Positions 31,688-41,087 of a DNA stretch of 64,000 bases are shown in pieces. Position 1 is the first letter of the stretch; each line of letters opens with the position of its first letter. This DNA comes from CAYNZV01 sp965217095 (GTDB taxonomy: Bacteria; Latescibacterota; UBA2968; UBA8231): positions 2,108,001 to 2,172,000 of the forward strand of contig OZ244235.1 in assembly GCA_965217095.1 (NCBI GenBank), written 5' to 3'. The position numbers and the translations under genes are program-made. Under the pieces are notes generated by a model. The model saw only the letters and a program-made list of their open reading frames with translations. It had not been told where the DNA came from and did not search any database.

Positions 31688-34600
31688 ATGGCAAGACGCT
31701 TACTGGTACTGCTGATCCTCTCTCTCCCCGCTCAGGTCCTGGCGATCAATCTGGAATTGCGTCAGGCGGGAACCTCGTCTTCCGAAATTTCCGCCGTAGT
31801 TGGCGAAGAGATCGACGTGGAGGTCTGGCTCGATTCCGGAGGCCGGCGCGTATCCGGCGCCGCCATATTTCTCAGTTTCGACGAAACGGTTTTCGAGCTG
31901 GCGGAGTTAGACAGAGACCCCTCGCCCGGTTTTCAGCCATTCGAGCAAGGTGGCTTTCTCAGCAACGGCGAAATATTTCGCAATGACCTTCTCGATCCGG
32001 ACGATCCCGCCGCCAGTTTCGCGGGATCGCAGATGGATTACAGCGTAGTTCGTGCCGTCGACAATGGATCCGGGGCGGTAGCCAGATTTCGGCTGCGAGC
32101 CCTGGTACCCGTACACAGCAGCGCCGTGCGCATCGACGAGAGTGGCATCCGCGAAACGCGCGTCTTCCTGCCGGACGGCAGTCATCAATCCTTTCGATTC
32201 ATAAAGCCGCTGACTGTTCGGGTGCAGGGGATAAGCCTCGTCGGCTTGCCCGATCGGCTGGTTCTCGCGCGCGGACAGGTAGACAGCACTTCATTTAAGC
32301 TAGACGAGTTGATCTTCGATCCGTTGGATGGAGCCGAAGAGATGCAGTGGACCATATCTTCACTGGGGTCCATCGATATTCGTCGAGTTACCCAGCCCAA
32401 CAACCTTGTGCTCTCTGCCCCCTCCGAAACCTCCCCCTGGGAACGACTGGTTATCGTTGCAGAGAATCCTGACGGACAAACGGCCGCTGACACCGTCGAC
32501 ATCTATGTGAATGCCGGCCCCGAGCTGACACCTCCCGAAGGTCCCCTGACCTTGACCGAAGATGGTTCGTTCGAGCTGGAACTGGATCCTCTGGTAAACG
32601 ATCCGGACAGCGCGACTGAAAAGCTGTCCTGGCACAGCAGCGGAGCCAGCCACATCCTGGCTACGGTTCTGCACACCCCCGCTCGAATTCGCTTCGAGCC
32701 CGCCGCCCACTGGTCTGGTTCGGAACAGTTTGTCCTGACGGTTTCGGACGAGTACGGCTTCTCTGATTCGATGCAGGTACAGGTGGTTGTCAATGCAGTA
32801 AATGACCCCCCAGAGTTTTTAATGGCGCCCAATCTCCTGGTTACGGTTGGGAGACAGGACCACAGTCTCCTCGTATCCGATCTCATCGCAGATCTGGAGG
32901 ATCCGTTGGAGATGCTGCAGCTCGAGTGGTCCCCAGCCACCAATTTCGAGGTTGCACTCGTCGATGGCCGCCTCGTCGTCGCGGCTGGACTGGAGTGGGT
33001 CGGTACGGAGGAGATTCAACTCTTGGTTCAGGACTCGGGCGGATTGACCAGCTCCATCCCACTCACAGTTACTGTGGTGCGTTCGATTGCGCCTGCGCTC
33101 ATCAATCCGCCGAAGCGCCTGGGCATGGCAGCGGGCGGACAGTCCATACTAAGCCTGGACGAGCTGGTTACAGACCCCGACGACGACGATACCGACCTTC
33201 TCTGGCAGGTTGCTGGACAGAACGAGCTGCAGGTGCAACTCAGCAACAGCCGCGCGGTCCGCATTGAAGCGCCCGGGTCATTCAGCGGCATCGAAGTTCT
33301 TACGTTTACGGTTGCCGATCCCAGTGGTGAAACTGCTTCGTTCGAGCTACTCGTGTTTTCGGCGCCGGCCAACGGGGAGCCGATCCTGGCGCCGATTCCG
33401 GATATCAGTGTCCCCCTGGACGGAGTGGATACCTCGGTCGACTTGGACGACTACGTTTACGATTTGGACCACGAGCCAGGGCAGATCGATTGGTTCCTAC
33501 CTACCCGGGCCGATTTGACCCTGAGGGTCGACCCGGAGTCGCATGTTCTAACCGTCGCGCCAACCTCCGATGCCACGGCGGGAATCGTTGACCTTCGCCT
33601 GACCGCAATCGATCCGGATGGACATGAAGCGAGCCAGACGGTGCGGATACATATCGTCGGGACCGGGCCGATCGCCAACTTCACGGTTGGACCTATTCCA
33701 GATGTCGCCTTCGCCGCTGGTGGAGCGTACGAGTTGGAGTTAGACAGCTTTGTAGGCGGAGATGTCGACGCAAGCCAGATTCAGTGGAGCGTGGAAGGCG
33801 CACAGAATCTTCAAGTCGAGCTGGACCCAGAGTCCCATACGGCGCGGATTCAAGCAGTACCGGATTGGACCGGAACCGAGGAGCTGGTGTTCGTGGCGGC
33901 CGGAGCGGCCACCGTGAAGCGCCGGACGGTACGCATCACAGTGCGTCCGCCGGGAGAGATCGGAACAGGGCCGAGCCTGGCCCAGTTGCCTCGCCTGACC
34001 CTGCGTGCTGGCACCTTCGACCAGAGTCTGGATCTGGACGACTTTGTCACCGGCATCGATCCAACCGGCTTGATCTGGGCAATGACCACGGAAACCGAGA
34101 ATCTTCAGGTCCTCATCGATCCCCAATCCCACACCGTGGTCGTTTTGCCCCGCGCGGGCTGGAACGGCGAGGAGCAACTCACATTGGAAGCCAGGGACGC
34201 GCTGGGAACCGTTTTGACCGCAGTGTTGGTGGTGGAGGTGTTGCGGGAGCACTTAGGTGTAGAGCTGCAGGAGGTTCGGGCTCCCCTATTTGCGGGGGAG
34301 AGCGAGTTTCGGTTGAACGCCAGCGAGGTTCTTGTTGGGGATACCGACCCTGGACAGCTCAACTGGGCGGCGACCGGATCACAACCGATCAACGTCGTTT
34401 ACGATGCCCGTACCGGCCACCTCCTGCTGACGGGAAGCGAACCCTGGCATGCCAGTGACATAATCACACTGATGGCTCGAGACCAGAACCAGGTGGAATC
34501 GAGCAGCCACGTCTTACTGCAGGTGTATCCCGCCGATGGCAGCATCGGCACCACCTCTCCTGATTTTCAGCTGATGATTGTTCCAAACGTATTGCAACCG

Positions 34601-35728
34601 GATTACCTCGACCTCTTTGTGGTGAGCCAGATTGCGCTTCATCGCGCTCCCCTGTTGCGCCTGCAAGCGGGAGGCTTGGATGGGGTGGACTTGCGGGACC
34701 GCGACGACGGCATCTGGCATGGCACCCACGTACTGCAACCCGGCCAGGAGGGCAACGTGTCCTTTGTCGCTCTCGGCCTGGACGACAGCTTGAACCTGCT
34801 GAAGGCCGACTTGACCATGACGGTGGGCACGGTGCGCGCGAAGAGCGCGAAAAGCGTGGTGCGCCATGACCTCTCCTTAGAATTCAGCGCCAGGTCGTTC
34901 GCTGAAGATGCCGTGGTGGCGATCCTACCGGGACGGAAGGAGGCAGCCGGCGACGAGCTCGTTGCGCTGGCGGAACCCGTACTGATCCACGCGTCTACTC
35001 CCTATCGCAACGAGAGCGGACAAATCCATATGCAGAACGTGATGGGATCGCAGCATCCGGCCGTCTATCGTTGGGACGGGATTCGCTGGCTCTTTGTCGG
35101 CGCGACCCCAACGGATTCAGGCATTGGCGCGCCGCTGTCGAGCGTCGGACTATACGCCTTGATGGATGACCTCACCCCGCCCGTCCTCCGGGAGGAGCAG
35201 ATCGATCGGCGCGAACTAAGATTCCGCATCACCGACGATGGGAGCGGCGTAGCCGAGCCGGCGGTGTCCGTAAACGGAGAACCTGTTCCTGATCATCAGT
35301 ACCGGTGGGATGGGCAGTGGCTCGTCCTGGACGGCAAGACGGCGGGCGCTACCGCCGGTCTGCTTCACATTAGCCTGGAGGACCGCGTCGGCAATCGAGG
35401 CACCCCGATCGAGCGAAACCTGGGCGAACTCACCGGGACCCTGCCGTTGAGATTCTCACTGGGTCAGAACTACCCCAACCCGTTCAATCCCTCGACAGTG
35501 ATCCCTCTCGAGGTGACTGGCTTCTCGGCGAACGTGCAACTTCAGGTGTTCAACGCTGGGGGACAACTTGTGCGCCAGCTGTTGAACGGACAACTCGCGC
35601 CAGGGATCTATGAGATCACCTGGGATGCCCGAGATCGGAACGGTCGGAATGTGGCAGCGGGGATCTATTTCTACCGCCTGCAGGTAGATGAGCGGTTCGA
35701 AACCCGCAAGATGAGTCTCGTACGTTAG
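31688..35728 (+). CDS. Exported cohesin-like / cadherin-Ig-like tandem-repeat protein with T9SS C-terminus
   Basis: 1346 aa. Signal peptide MARRLLVLLILSLPAQVLA; a cohesin-like beta-sandwich about residues 20-175 (ISAVVGEEIDVEVWLDSGG, GAAIFLSFDETVFELAEL); then eight tandem repeats of about 95-100 residues from about 190 to 960, each with a DPD-type calcium-loop-like start, a tryptophan (KLSWHSS, LLWQVAG, IQWSVEG, LIWAMTT, LNWAATG) and a WxGxExxxxxxxD core, like cadherin/bacterial Ig repeats (VNAVNDPPEF links two of them). A beta-rich region about 960-1255 precedes the FlgD-like/T9SS domain (FSLGQNYPNPFNPSTVIPL ... KMSLVR). ATG follows a GGAG. Divergent from the giant paralogue operon and probably co-regulated with it. 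Surface adhesion or scaffold is inferred. Confidence 0.85.
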   Translation: MARRLLVLLILSLPAQVLAINLELRQAGTSSSEISAVVGEEIDVEVWLDSGGRRVSGAAIFLSFDETVFELAELDRDPSPGFQPFEQGGFLSNGEIFRNDLLDPDDPAASFAGSQMDYSVVRAVDNGSGAVARFRLRALVPVHSSAVRIDESGIRETRVFLPDGSHQSFRFIKPLTVRVQGISLVGLPDRLVLARGQVDSTSFKLDELIFDPLDGAEEMQWTISSLGSIDIRRVTQPNNLVLSAPSETSPWERLVIVAENPDGQTAADTVDIYVNAGPELTPPEGPLTLTEDGSFELELDPLVNDPDSATEKLSWHSSGASHILATVLHTPARIRFEPAAHWSGSEQFVLTVSDEYGFSDSMQVQVVVNAVNDPPEFLMAPNLLVTVGRQDHSLLVSDLIADLEDPLEMLQLEWSPATNFEVALVDGRLVVAAGLEWVGTEEIQLLVQDSGGLTSSIPLTVTVVRSIAPALINPPKRLGMAAGGQSILSLDELVTDPDDDDTDLLWQVAGQNELQVQLSNSRAVRIEAPGSFSGIEVLTFTVADPSGETASFELLVFSAPANGEPILAPIPDISVPLDGVDTSVDLDDYVYDLDHEPGQIDWFLPTRADLTLRVDPESHVLTVAPTSDATAGIVDLRLTAIDPDGHEASQTVRIHIVGTGPIANFTVGPIPDVAFAAGGAYELELDSFVGGDVDASQIQWSVEGAQNLQVELDPESHTARIQAVPDWTGTEELVFVAAGAATVKRRTVRITVRPPGEIGTGPSLAQLPRLTLRAGTFDQSLDLDDFVTGIDPTGLIWAMTTETENLQVLIDPQSHTVVVLPRAGWNGEEQLTLEARDALGTVLTAVLVVEVLREHLGVELQEVRAPLFAGESEFRLNASEVLVGDTDPGQLNWAATGSQPINVVYDARTGHLLLTGSEPWHASDIITLMARDQNQVESSSHVLLQVYPADGSIGTTSPDFQLMIVPNVLQPDYLDLFVVSQIALHRAPLLRLQAGGLDGVDLRDRDDGIWHGTHVLQPGQEGNVSFVALGLDDSLNLLKADLTMTVGTVRAKSAKSVVRHDLSLEFSARSFAEDAVVAILPGRKEAAGDELVALAEPVLIHASTPYRNESGQIHMQNVMGSQHPAVYRWDGIRWLFVGATPTDSGIGAPLSSVGLYALMDDLTPPVLREEQIDRRELRFRITDDGSGVAEPAVSVNGEPVPDHQYRWDGQWLVLDGKTAGATAGLLHISLEDRVGNRGTPIERNLGELTGTLPLRFSLGQNYPNPFNPSTVIPLEVTGFSANVQLQVFNAGGQLVRQLLNGQLAPGIYEITWDARDRNGRNVAAGIYFYRLQVDERFETRKMSLVR

Positions 35729-35762
35729 GCACCAAATGCGGCGGCCTTCCGACCCTGCATAA

Positions 35763-36725
35763 CTACGGACCCATCGGGTCCACCACAGCCCCAAACAACT
35801 GCGACAGACGCTTTCGGTGCTCGTCGGGTACAGGCTGCCCGAGGACGGCGCGAACATTCGCTTCCAGGTGGGAGACATTCCCGGTGCCGGTCAGCACCGA
35901 TGAGATATCTGGTTGGCCCGCAACGAACTTGTAGGCGGCGCTGGTGACCGAATCCACCTCCCCCTGCAACAGCCAGTCCAGCGGACCGTCTTCAGAGAGG
36001 GCATCCACCGAAATGACTCCCCGCTCTTTCAGATCGTCGATGCTCTCCTTCAGTCGAACCAAATTTGAGAGTGCACGGCGCACGGCGAACATCCCCATAA
36101 CAGCCACATCCCGCCTTCTCGCTTCCGGCAGAATCCAGTGTTCCGCGCCCGGCGCCAGCAGGTTGTAGCCGACCATGATCGAATCGAAATGATCGTCGGC
36201 GAGAGCGCGGCGCAACATCGAGTGACCGCCATCTAGGTGATATCGTTCCGTGATCCCCAGGAAGCGGAACTTCCCCTGCTCCTGCAAAGTCCTTGCAACG
36301 GGCAGGAAGCGATCGACGACTTCGTCGTAATACTCCGGTGGGACACCATGGAACTGGAAAAGGTCGAGATGATCCACGCCCAGGCGCTGCAGCGAACGTT
36401 CGAGAGAAACCTGCAGGGCAGCTTGATCGATCACCGAGCCGCTGCCGAGGTCGACCGGATGGAACTTGCTGGCCAGGACTACACTGTCTCGAGACACACT
36501 TTCGATCGCCCGGCCGATAAGAACCTCGCTCTCGCGGTAACCGGCTGACGTGTCTATAAGGTTTATCCCCAGATCGAGCGCGCGAGACACGACCGCCACC
36601 GATTGCTGTTCCGACACCCCAGTGGACTGACCCAGCTGGCTCAGTCCCCCCGAACCCAGACCGATTAGGGAAACCTGTAGGTCGGTGCGCCCGAAACGAC
36701 GAAACTGCATCTTATCCCGAGACAT
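35763..36725 (-). CDS. Aldo/keto reductase family oxidoreductase
   Basis: 320 aa NAD(P)H-dependent TIM-barrel reductase, cytoplasmic. The catalytic tetrad is visible: Asp and Tyr in LIDTSAGYRESEVLIGRAI, Lys in VLASKFHP, His in LDLFQFHGVP. The N-terminus MQFRRFGRTDLQVSLIGLGSGGLSQLG is typical of the family; ATG 36725 and the Met five codons later are both usable. It is the last gene of the minus-strand operon, 1 nt after the sialidase-like gene stop. Resembles the plant-galactose-dehydrogenase/YghZ-like group that often accompanies sugar catabolism; the actual substrate is not indicated. Confidence 0.9.
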   Translation of the reverse strand: MSRDKMQFRRFGRTDLQVSLIGLGSGGLSQLGQSTGVSEQQSVAVVSRALDLGINLIDTSAGYRESEVLIGRAIESVSRDSVVLASKFHPVDLGSGSVIDQAALQVSLERSLQRLGVDHLDLFQFHGVPPEYYDEVVDRFLPVARTLQEQGKFRFLGITERYHLDGGHSMLRRALADDHFDSIMVGYNLLAPGAEHWILPEARRRDVAVMGMFAVRRALSNLVRLKESIDDLKERGVISVDALSEDGPLDWLLQGEVDSVTSAAYKFVAGQPDISSVLTGTGNVSHLEANVRAVLGQPVPDEHRKRLSQLFGAVVDPMGP

Positions 36726-36726
36726 A

Positions 36727-37833
36727 TTAGTCGCGTATCCCTAAACGCAGGAAACCGATGCCACGAACCTCCGGCTGCAGGCACCAGAACACCACGACCA
36801 GGGTGCCGTCCTCGGCTTGAACAACGCAGGGCTCCCCGAAGGCGAAGTCCTGCCAGTCGCCGTGATCACCCGAGGTTTTGGTCTGGGTTCTCACCTGGGC
36901 CGTCCAAACCAGCTGTTCATGTTCGACACCGAAACCGGATTCGGTGGGATTGCACACCGCCAGACGCACCCCCGGTTCCCCGTGTTTGCGCTGGTTGTAA
37001 ACGAACAGGGCGCGACCGTCTGGCAGCGCCGCGAGACCGGTCGACTGACCGCGTATTCCCGTCGACAAGGTCGGGGACCAGCTTCTTCCCCCATCCGAGG
37101 ACAACGCATAGGTGTTTTCGTACTCCGCATCATCGTTCAGGTCGACATGCCAGCAAGTCCCGAGCAATCGGCCGTCGGACAACTCGACCACCCAAGCCTC
37201 GGCGCCCCCGGAATCGACTTCGTCAAACCGCATCATCGAGCCGGATGACCAGCTTCTACCGCGGTCGTCGCTGCGCATGAAGACGATCTGATTGCGATCG
37301 ACGACGACCTTCGTGTCGAAGCTGTTGTACGGGGCGTAACAACAGATCCAACCTCCGTCCCGGGTCGCGCACATAGCCCCCGGCGATTCCGCGGCACCAG
37401 GAATCGGCATGGGAAACGGCTCGGGCTCGGTCCACACACGACCGTCATCTCGCGAAACCGACCAAACAAGCTCGTTCTGTTTTATCCCTTGAGTGACATC
37501 CGACCAAAACGATTCGCCTGGCTCGTCGATTGGCGTGCGATTCCCGAAGAAGAGCAGCTCCCCATCGAGCCCCCGGCTTACGGAACCGAAGATGCTGTAT
37601 TTCATAGCGAGGTGGGGCCACATCAGACCTTGATACCTCCAGGTCTTTCCGTCGTCGAGGGACCGCGACACGGTCGGTTTGAAATCGTTCAGGCCGAGTG
37701 CTGTCTGGGTTTGGTAGTTGCAGACGATGGAGCCGTTTCGGGCCAGCGCGGTGCGCGGGCCGCAGACCGCAGCCGTCGATCCGCTCGAGGGCTGCGTGGT
37801 GACAAAACCCTCATCCAGCGTCTCGAATTCCAT
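36727..37833 (-). CDS. Sialidase-like (BNR/Asp-box) beta-propeller protein
   Basis: 368 aa, starting MEFETLDEGFVTTQPSSGSTAAVCGPRTAL, with no signal peptide, so probably cytoplasmic. Four Asp-box (SxDxGxxW) repeats are recognisable: SRSLDDGKTW, SVSRDDGRVW, MRSDDRGRSW and ALSSDGGRSW, giving a six-bladed sialidase-type fold. The Arg triad and Tyr/Glu pair of true neuraminidases cannot be assigned confidently, so it is called sialidase-like rather than sialidase. Genes of this kind occur with other sugar and sulfated-glycan genes; here it is flanked by an aldo/keto reductase and a DUF6807 protein in one operon. Confidence 0.85.
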   Translation of the reverse strand: MEFETLDEGFVTTQPSSGSTAAVCGPRTALARNGSIVCNYQTQTALGLNDFKPTVSRSLDDGKTWRYQGLMWPHLAMKYSIFGSVSRGLDGELLFFGNRTPIDEPGESFWSDVTQGIKQNELVWSVSRDDGRVWTEPEPFPMPIPGAAESPGAMCATRDGGWICCYAPYNSFDTKVVVDRNQIVFMRSDDRGRSWSSGSMMRFDEVDSGGAEAWVVELSDGRLLGTCWHVDLNDDAEYENTYALSSDGGRSWSPTLSTGIRGQSTGLAALPDGRALFVYNQRKHGEPGVRLAVCNPTESGFGVEHEQLVWTAQVRTQTKTSGDHGDWQDFAFGEPCVVQAEDGTLVVVFWCLQPEVRGIGFLRLGIRD

Positions 37834-37918
37834 GCTCAGTCCTTTCAGGCCATGCGCCCAGGCACCCGGGACCCGGGCACACGTCGGCGGAGCCAGGCAG
37901 CCAAAAGCGCCACTGTGA

Positions 37919-38818
37919 TCAGGTGGTGTGAAATCCCTGGATCAACCTTTCGATCTGCGCGTTTCCTTCGATGCCTCTACCCGGATGAATGATCAGCCGG
38001 TAGCGGAAAACCTCCGCACGGCCTGATTCGATGGTGAGACTGGCATCGACGTTGTCATCGCCGGTGAAATCATGCAGACCGAAAGGATTGGCCGTGAAGA
38101 GGCCGTAGCCCCGTACGTGCCAGTGACTGGGGTGACGTGGGTTGGAGCGATGGTCGACCACCGTCATACCCCACTGGTCGCCGTTGGCAACAGGTCCGGA
38201 GTAATCGACCCACTGGGCTGCCTTCCCCCAGGTTTCCTCTTCCCCTTTCCCCTCGTACACCAGACCCTCCGAATTGGCGATGCGGCCGGCTTGTGCCGCA
38301 TCCATGCTGCTGGCTACCCGGATTGCCAGAAGCCCCCCCTCCTTCGTGTCGCCGAACACCACATCGCCGTAACGAGCGCGGAACTCGCTGCGATGATCGA
38401 GAATTCGGAGCGAGCCCTCCGCCCGGATCGCTATTGTGCGTCGCTCCTCCAGCAGGCGCTGTCCCTCGGGGCCAAACCAATCGACGATACCGTCGATCTG
38501 AGCGCTGTCGTCGACGATGCCGACCACCGGCTGTCCGCGCTGCAGCATAGCGCCGTGGTCGAAGTGTTCGTCCCAGAGGTTATACCCATTTACCAAACCG
38601 TGGCAGACGTAGATACTCCTGTGCCAGTAATGGTCGTCCGTTTCCCCTTCGAATTTCTCCATCGGATAACCGCGCGTCAGACGTTGTCCGTCTGGCGTCA
38701 GCACCGGGTAGAGGTACGGCTTGCACACGAAATGACCGTAACGATATTCGGTGAACAGGCTTCCGTCTACAGTGACCACTGCCTTGAATTCATCGGGGTG
38801 TAACTGTATGCCGATCAT
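37919..38818 (-). CDS. PmoA-family protein (DUF6807)
   Basis: 299 aa soluble protein matching the DUF6807 (so-called PmoA-family) pattern: CKPYLYPVLTPDGQRLTRGYPM near residue 32, HYWHRSIYVCHGLVNGYNLWDE near 63, DVVFGDTKEGGLLAIRVASSM near 150, and WVDYSGPV...GMTVVDHRSNPRHPSHWHVRGYGLFTANPFG near 200-245. Despite the name it is unrelated to methane oxidation; these proteins accompany sugar dehydrogenases and hydrolases in marine bacteria, and function is unproven. Conserved His residues (HRS, SHWHVR) suggest a metal or sugar site. It lies 18 nt after the radical-SAM gene and 85 nt before the sialidase-like gene. Confidence 0.85.
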   Translation of the reverse strand: MIGIQLHPDEFKAVVTVDGSLFTEYRYGHFVCKPYLYPVLTPDGQRLTRGYPMEKFEGETDDHYWHRSIYVCHGLVNGYNLWDEHFDHGAMLQRGQPVVGIVDDSAQIDGIVDWFGPEGQRLLEERRTIAIRAEGSLRILDHRSEFRARYGDVVFGDTKEGGLLAIRVASSMDAAQAGRIANSEGLVYEGKGEEETWGKAAQWVDYSGPVANGDQWGMTVVDHRSNPRHPSHWHVRGYGLFTANPFGLHDFTGDDNVDASLTIESGRAEVFRYRLIIHPGRGIEGNAQIERLIQGFHTT

Positions 38819-38836
38819 CCTCGCGTTATCTTTCGG

Positions 38837-40174
38837 TCACGCCGCCGCACAACACTTCTTGAATTTCTTCCCACTGCCGCAAGGACAAGGATCGTTTCGT
38901 CCCGGCACCTTTGTTCGGTCCGCCTCGTTCAATTCGTCTTTCGCCTTAACCCAGTCCATTACATTGGCGGCTGCTCTTCGTTGTCGCAACTCGTCTGCCA
39001 TGAACCTCATATACGGATCCACGTGGGAAAAGTAGAGCTTGTACCCTTTGCAAAGATAGTTCAGTCCATCCTCACCCGACGGGGTTCTTGTGAATCGATG
39101 TTTGGGGCAGCCCCCGTTACACGCGAATTTGTACTCGCATTGCCGGCAGTATTGCGGAAGACGGTCCCGCTTGTCGGTCCCGAACTTCCGCTGTGGAGCG
39201 CTTGCTACCATCTCTCTGATAGTTTCGTCCCGAATGTTGCCGAGGCGATAGTCTGGATAGACGAAATGGTCGCAGCTGTAGAGATCACCATTGTGTTCGA
39301 TAATCAGGGCGTTGCCGCACGTTTCGGCGAATATGCATAGACTCGCGTCGTTTCCGAGAAAGGAACCAAGGGTGACGTCAAATATCTGCACGAAACGTTC
39401 GCCCACATCACGTCGCACCCAGGCATCGAAAATCGAACACAAGAATCTGCCGTATTGCAGCGCCCCGACCGACCAGTTCGAAACCTTGGCTGCACCGTCG
39501 AACTCCGGATTCACAAGCTCCAGACCCGCGGCATCCGCTTCCCGGGCGATGCGCTCCACGATCGGAATGAACTGCATGTAATAGCTGCCGATTTCCTTGA
39601 GAAAATCGTACACCTCGCCGGGATGACCGGCGTTGTGCTGCTGCAGAACAGTCAAGGTGTTGAATTCCACCTCGTGTTTCTTCAAAACCTCGAGACCTGC
39701 CATTACGCGATCGAAGGTCGGATTCTGCCCCTTGTCGACCCGATAACGATCGTGCATTTCCCGTGGGCCATCGATAGAGAGCCCGACGAGAAACTGGTTT
39801 TCGGCGAGGAACTCGCCCCACTCATCGTCGAGCAGTATCCCGTTGGTCTGGAACGCGTTCGTTATCCGCTTCCCGTCGGCGTACTGCTCCTGATAAGCGA
39901 GCGCTCGACGGTAGAAGTCGACGCCCATCAAGGTCGGCTCACCGCCCTGCCAGGCGAAGTCGACGGTTGGAACGTCCTGGGCGGCGATATACTGGGATAC
40001 GTACCGTTCCAGCACCTCGTCGTCCATGCGCCACGATTTGTTGAGGTCGGGATAGAGCTTCTCCTTTTCCAGATAGAAGCAGTAGTGACAGTCGATGTTG
40101 CAGACCGACCCCGACGGTTTGGCCATTATGTGGCTGGCGACGGGACTTTCGGATTGTGGGAGGAGGTTTGTCAT
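38837..40174 (-). CDS. Anaerobic sulfatase-maturating enzyme-like radical SAM/SPASM protein with SEC-C motif
   Basis: 445 aa. Family members convert an active-site Cys or Ser of a sulfatase to formylglycine using SAM and [4Fe-4S] clusters, O2-independently. The radical-SAM motif CNIDCHYCFY is near residue 25; the SPASM domain cysteines follow (CGNALIIEHNGDLYSCDHF, YCRQCEYKFACNGGCPKHRF, CKGYKLYF). The C-terminal PGRNDPCPCGSGKKFKKCC is a SEC-C zinc motif, an addition not seen in most anSMEs, perhaps for partner or ribosome contact. First gene of the operon, with its own promoter (40219-40247). No sulfatase gene is within the window, so either it acts in trans or the target differs. Confidence 0.88.
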   Translation of the reverse strand: MTNLLPQSESPVASHIMAKPSGSVCNIDCHYCFYLEKEKLYPDLNKSWRMDDEVLERYVSQYIAAQDVPTVDFAWQGGEPTLMGVDFYRRALAYQEQYADGKRITNAFQTNGILLDDEWGEFLAENQFLVGLSIDGPREMHDRYRVDKGQNPTFDRVMAGLEVLKKHEVEFNTLTVLQQHNAGHPGEVYDFLKEIGSYYMQFIPIVERIAREADAAGLELVNPEFDGAAKVSNWSVGALQYGRFLCSIFDAWVRRDVGERFVQIFDVTLGSFLGNDASLCIFAETCGNALIIEHNGDLYSCDHFVYPDYRLGNIRDETIREMVASAPQRKFGTDKRDRLPQYCRQCEYKFACNGGCPKHRFTRTPSGEDGLNYLCKGYKLYFSHVDPYMRFMADELRQRRAAANVMDWVKAKDELNEADRTKVPGRNDPCPCGSGKKFKKCCAAA

Positions 40175-40218
40175 GTCGGAATCTTCACTATTTGTGGACC
40201 CATTTTTTGAACGTGGTT

Positions 40219-40247
40219 ATGATAGAGCTTTTGAATTGTGGGGGCAA
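40219..40247 (-). promoter_or_regulatory. Sigma-70-type promoter of the radical-SAM operon
   Basis: Minus strand: -35 TTGCCC (40242-40247), 17-nt spacer, -10 TATCAT (40219-40224), predicted start near 40212, leader of about 38 nt. It overlaps the region upstream of the divergent metallophosphatase gene; a weaker plus-strand pair (TGGACC / TATGAT) sits in the same interval. Confidence 0.5.
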
Positions 40248-40259
40248 TTGACGGATACG

Positions 40260-40940
40260 ATGCGAACGATCTTCGTGGGCGACGTACACGGTTGTGTGGT
40301 CGAGCTTCGCGAATTGCTGGACAAGCTTGCGTTTAATGCCTCGGTCGATCGCTTGCTGTTGACCGGGGACGCTTTTTCCAGGGGACCCGAACCGCTGGCC
40401 GTTTGGGAGCTGATTGAAGATCTCCAACCGGAGATGGTCTTGGGCAATCACGACGATCGGTTGATGCTCCAATTGCGCGACTACCGCGATGGTAAGACAC
40501 CCAAATTCCGCCATGCAGATCAGGAATCGGTTTTCTCGGCCTTGCTCCCGGTATCCGGCAAGCTGCTTTCCTGGCTGGAATCGGTCCCTCTTTACATTCT
40601 CGAAGAGCAGTTTCTGCTCGTGCACGCCGGCATCAACCCCGAGCTTGGACTCGATAAAACCTCCCGCGAAGAATTCCTGACCATACGCACCTGGCCCCCA
40701 AGAAAGGGGATCGAAGGACGCCGGTGGCACGATCACTACGACGGCCACACCGAGGGCCGAATTCTGATCTTTGGCCACGATGCTCCGGGAGGTTTGGTGG
40801 TGCAATCTGGCTCCGCGGGCTCACCAAATATGGTTGGCCTGGATTCTGGTTGTGTCTACGGTGGAGAGCTGAGCGCGTTCATCCTAGAAGAAGAGCGTCT
40901 CGTTCAGGTTGATAGTCGCCAACGCGGCGAGCCGACCTAA
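40260..40940 (+). CDS. Metallophosphoesterase (PP2A/ApaH-like)
   Basis: 226 aa from ATG 40260 (MRTIFVGDVHGCVVELRELL); the frame is open back to 40095, but the first 55 codons overlap the divergent operon and its promoter, and the family normally begins at the MRxIFVGDVHG strand. Dinuclear-metal motifs in order: GDVHG, LTGDAFSRGP (the usual GDxxDRGP with the Asp replaced), LGNHDDRL, LLVHAGINPE, IFGHDAPGG. It could hydrolyse phosphoproteins or diadenosine polyphosphates; the sequence does not decide. Divergent from the radical-SAM operon and ended by a strong terminator. Confidence 0.87.
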   Translation: MRTIFVGDVHGCVVELRELLDKLAFNASVDRLLLTGDAFSRGPEPLAVWELIEDLQPEMVLGNHDDRLMLQLRDYRDGKTPKFRHADQESVFSALLPVSGKLLSWLESVPLYILEEQFLLVHAGINPELGLDKTSREEFLTIRTWPPRKGIEGRRWHDHYDGHTEGRILIFGHDAPGGLVVQSGSAGSPNMVGLDSGCVYGGELSAFILEEERLVQVDSRQRGEPT

Positions 40941-40961
40941 TGTCAACCAAAACCGTAACAC

Positions 40962-40998
40962 GGAGTCAGTGCGCGGTTCGCGTTGACTCCGCCTTTTC
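40962..40998 (+). terminator. Intrinsic terminator after the metallophosphoesterase
   Basis: Perfect GGAGTCA (40962-40968) / TGACTCC (40984-40990) stem with an inner CGCG-GTT-CGCG pairing, followed by GCCTTTTC. It separates this gene from the riboswitch unit. Confidence 0.75.
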
Positions 40999-41087
40999 AA
41001 GTTGCGCACATGACGGCGATTGGCTAATCTTGCATTGCGTGTCGTGGATCGATCCCCGGCGCGCATTTAACTGATATACAGAGTACC

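Noticed and set aside
41021..41034. Sigma-54-like TGGCTAATCTTGCA before the B12 riboswitch
   Set aside because: GG and GC are only 8 nt apart; RpoN sites need 10.
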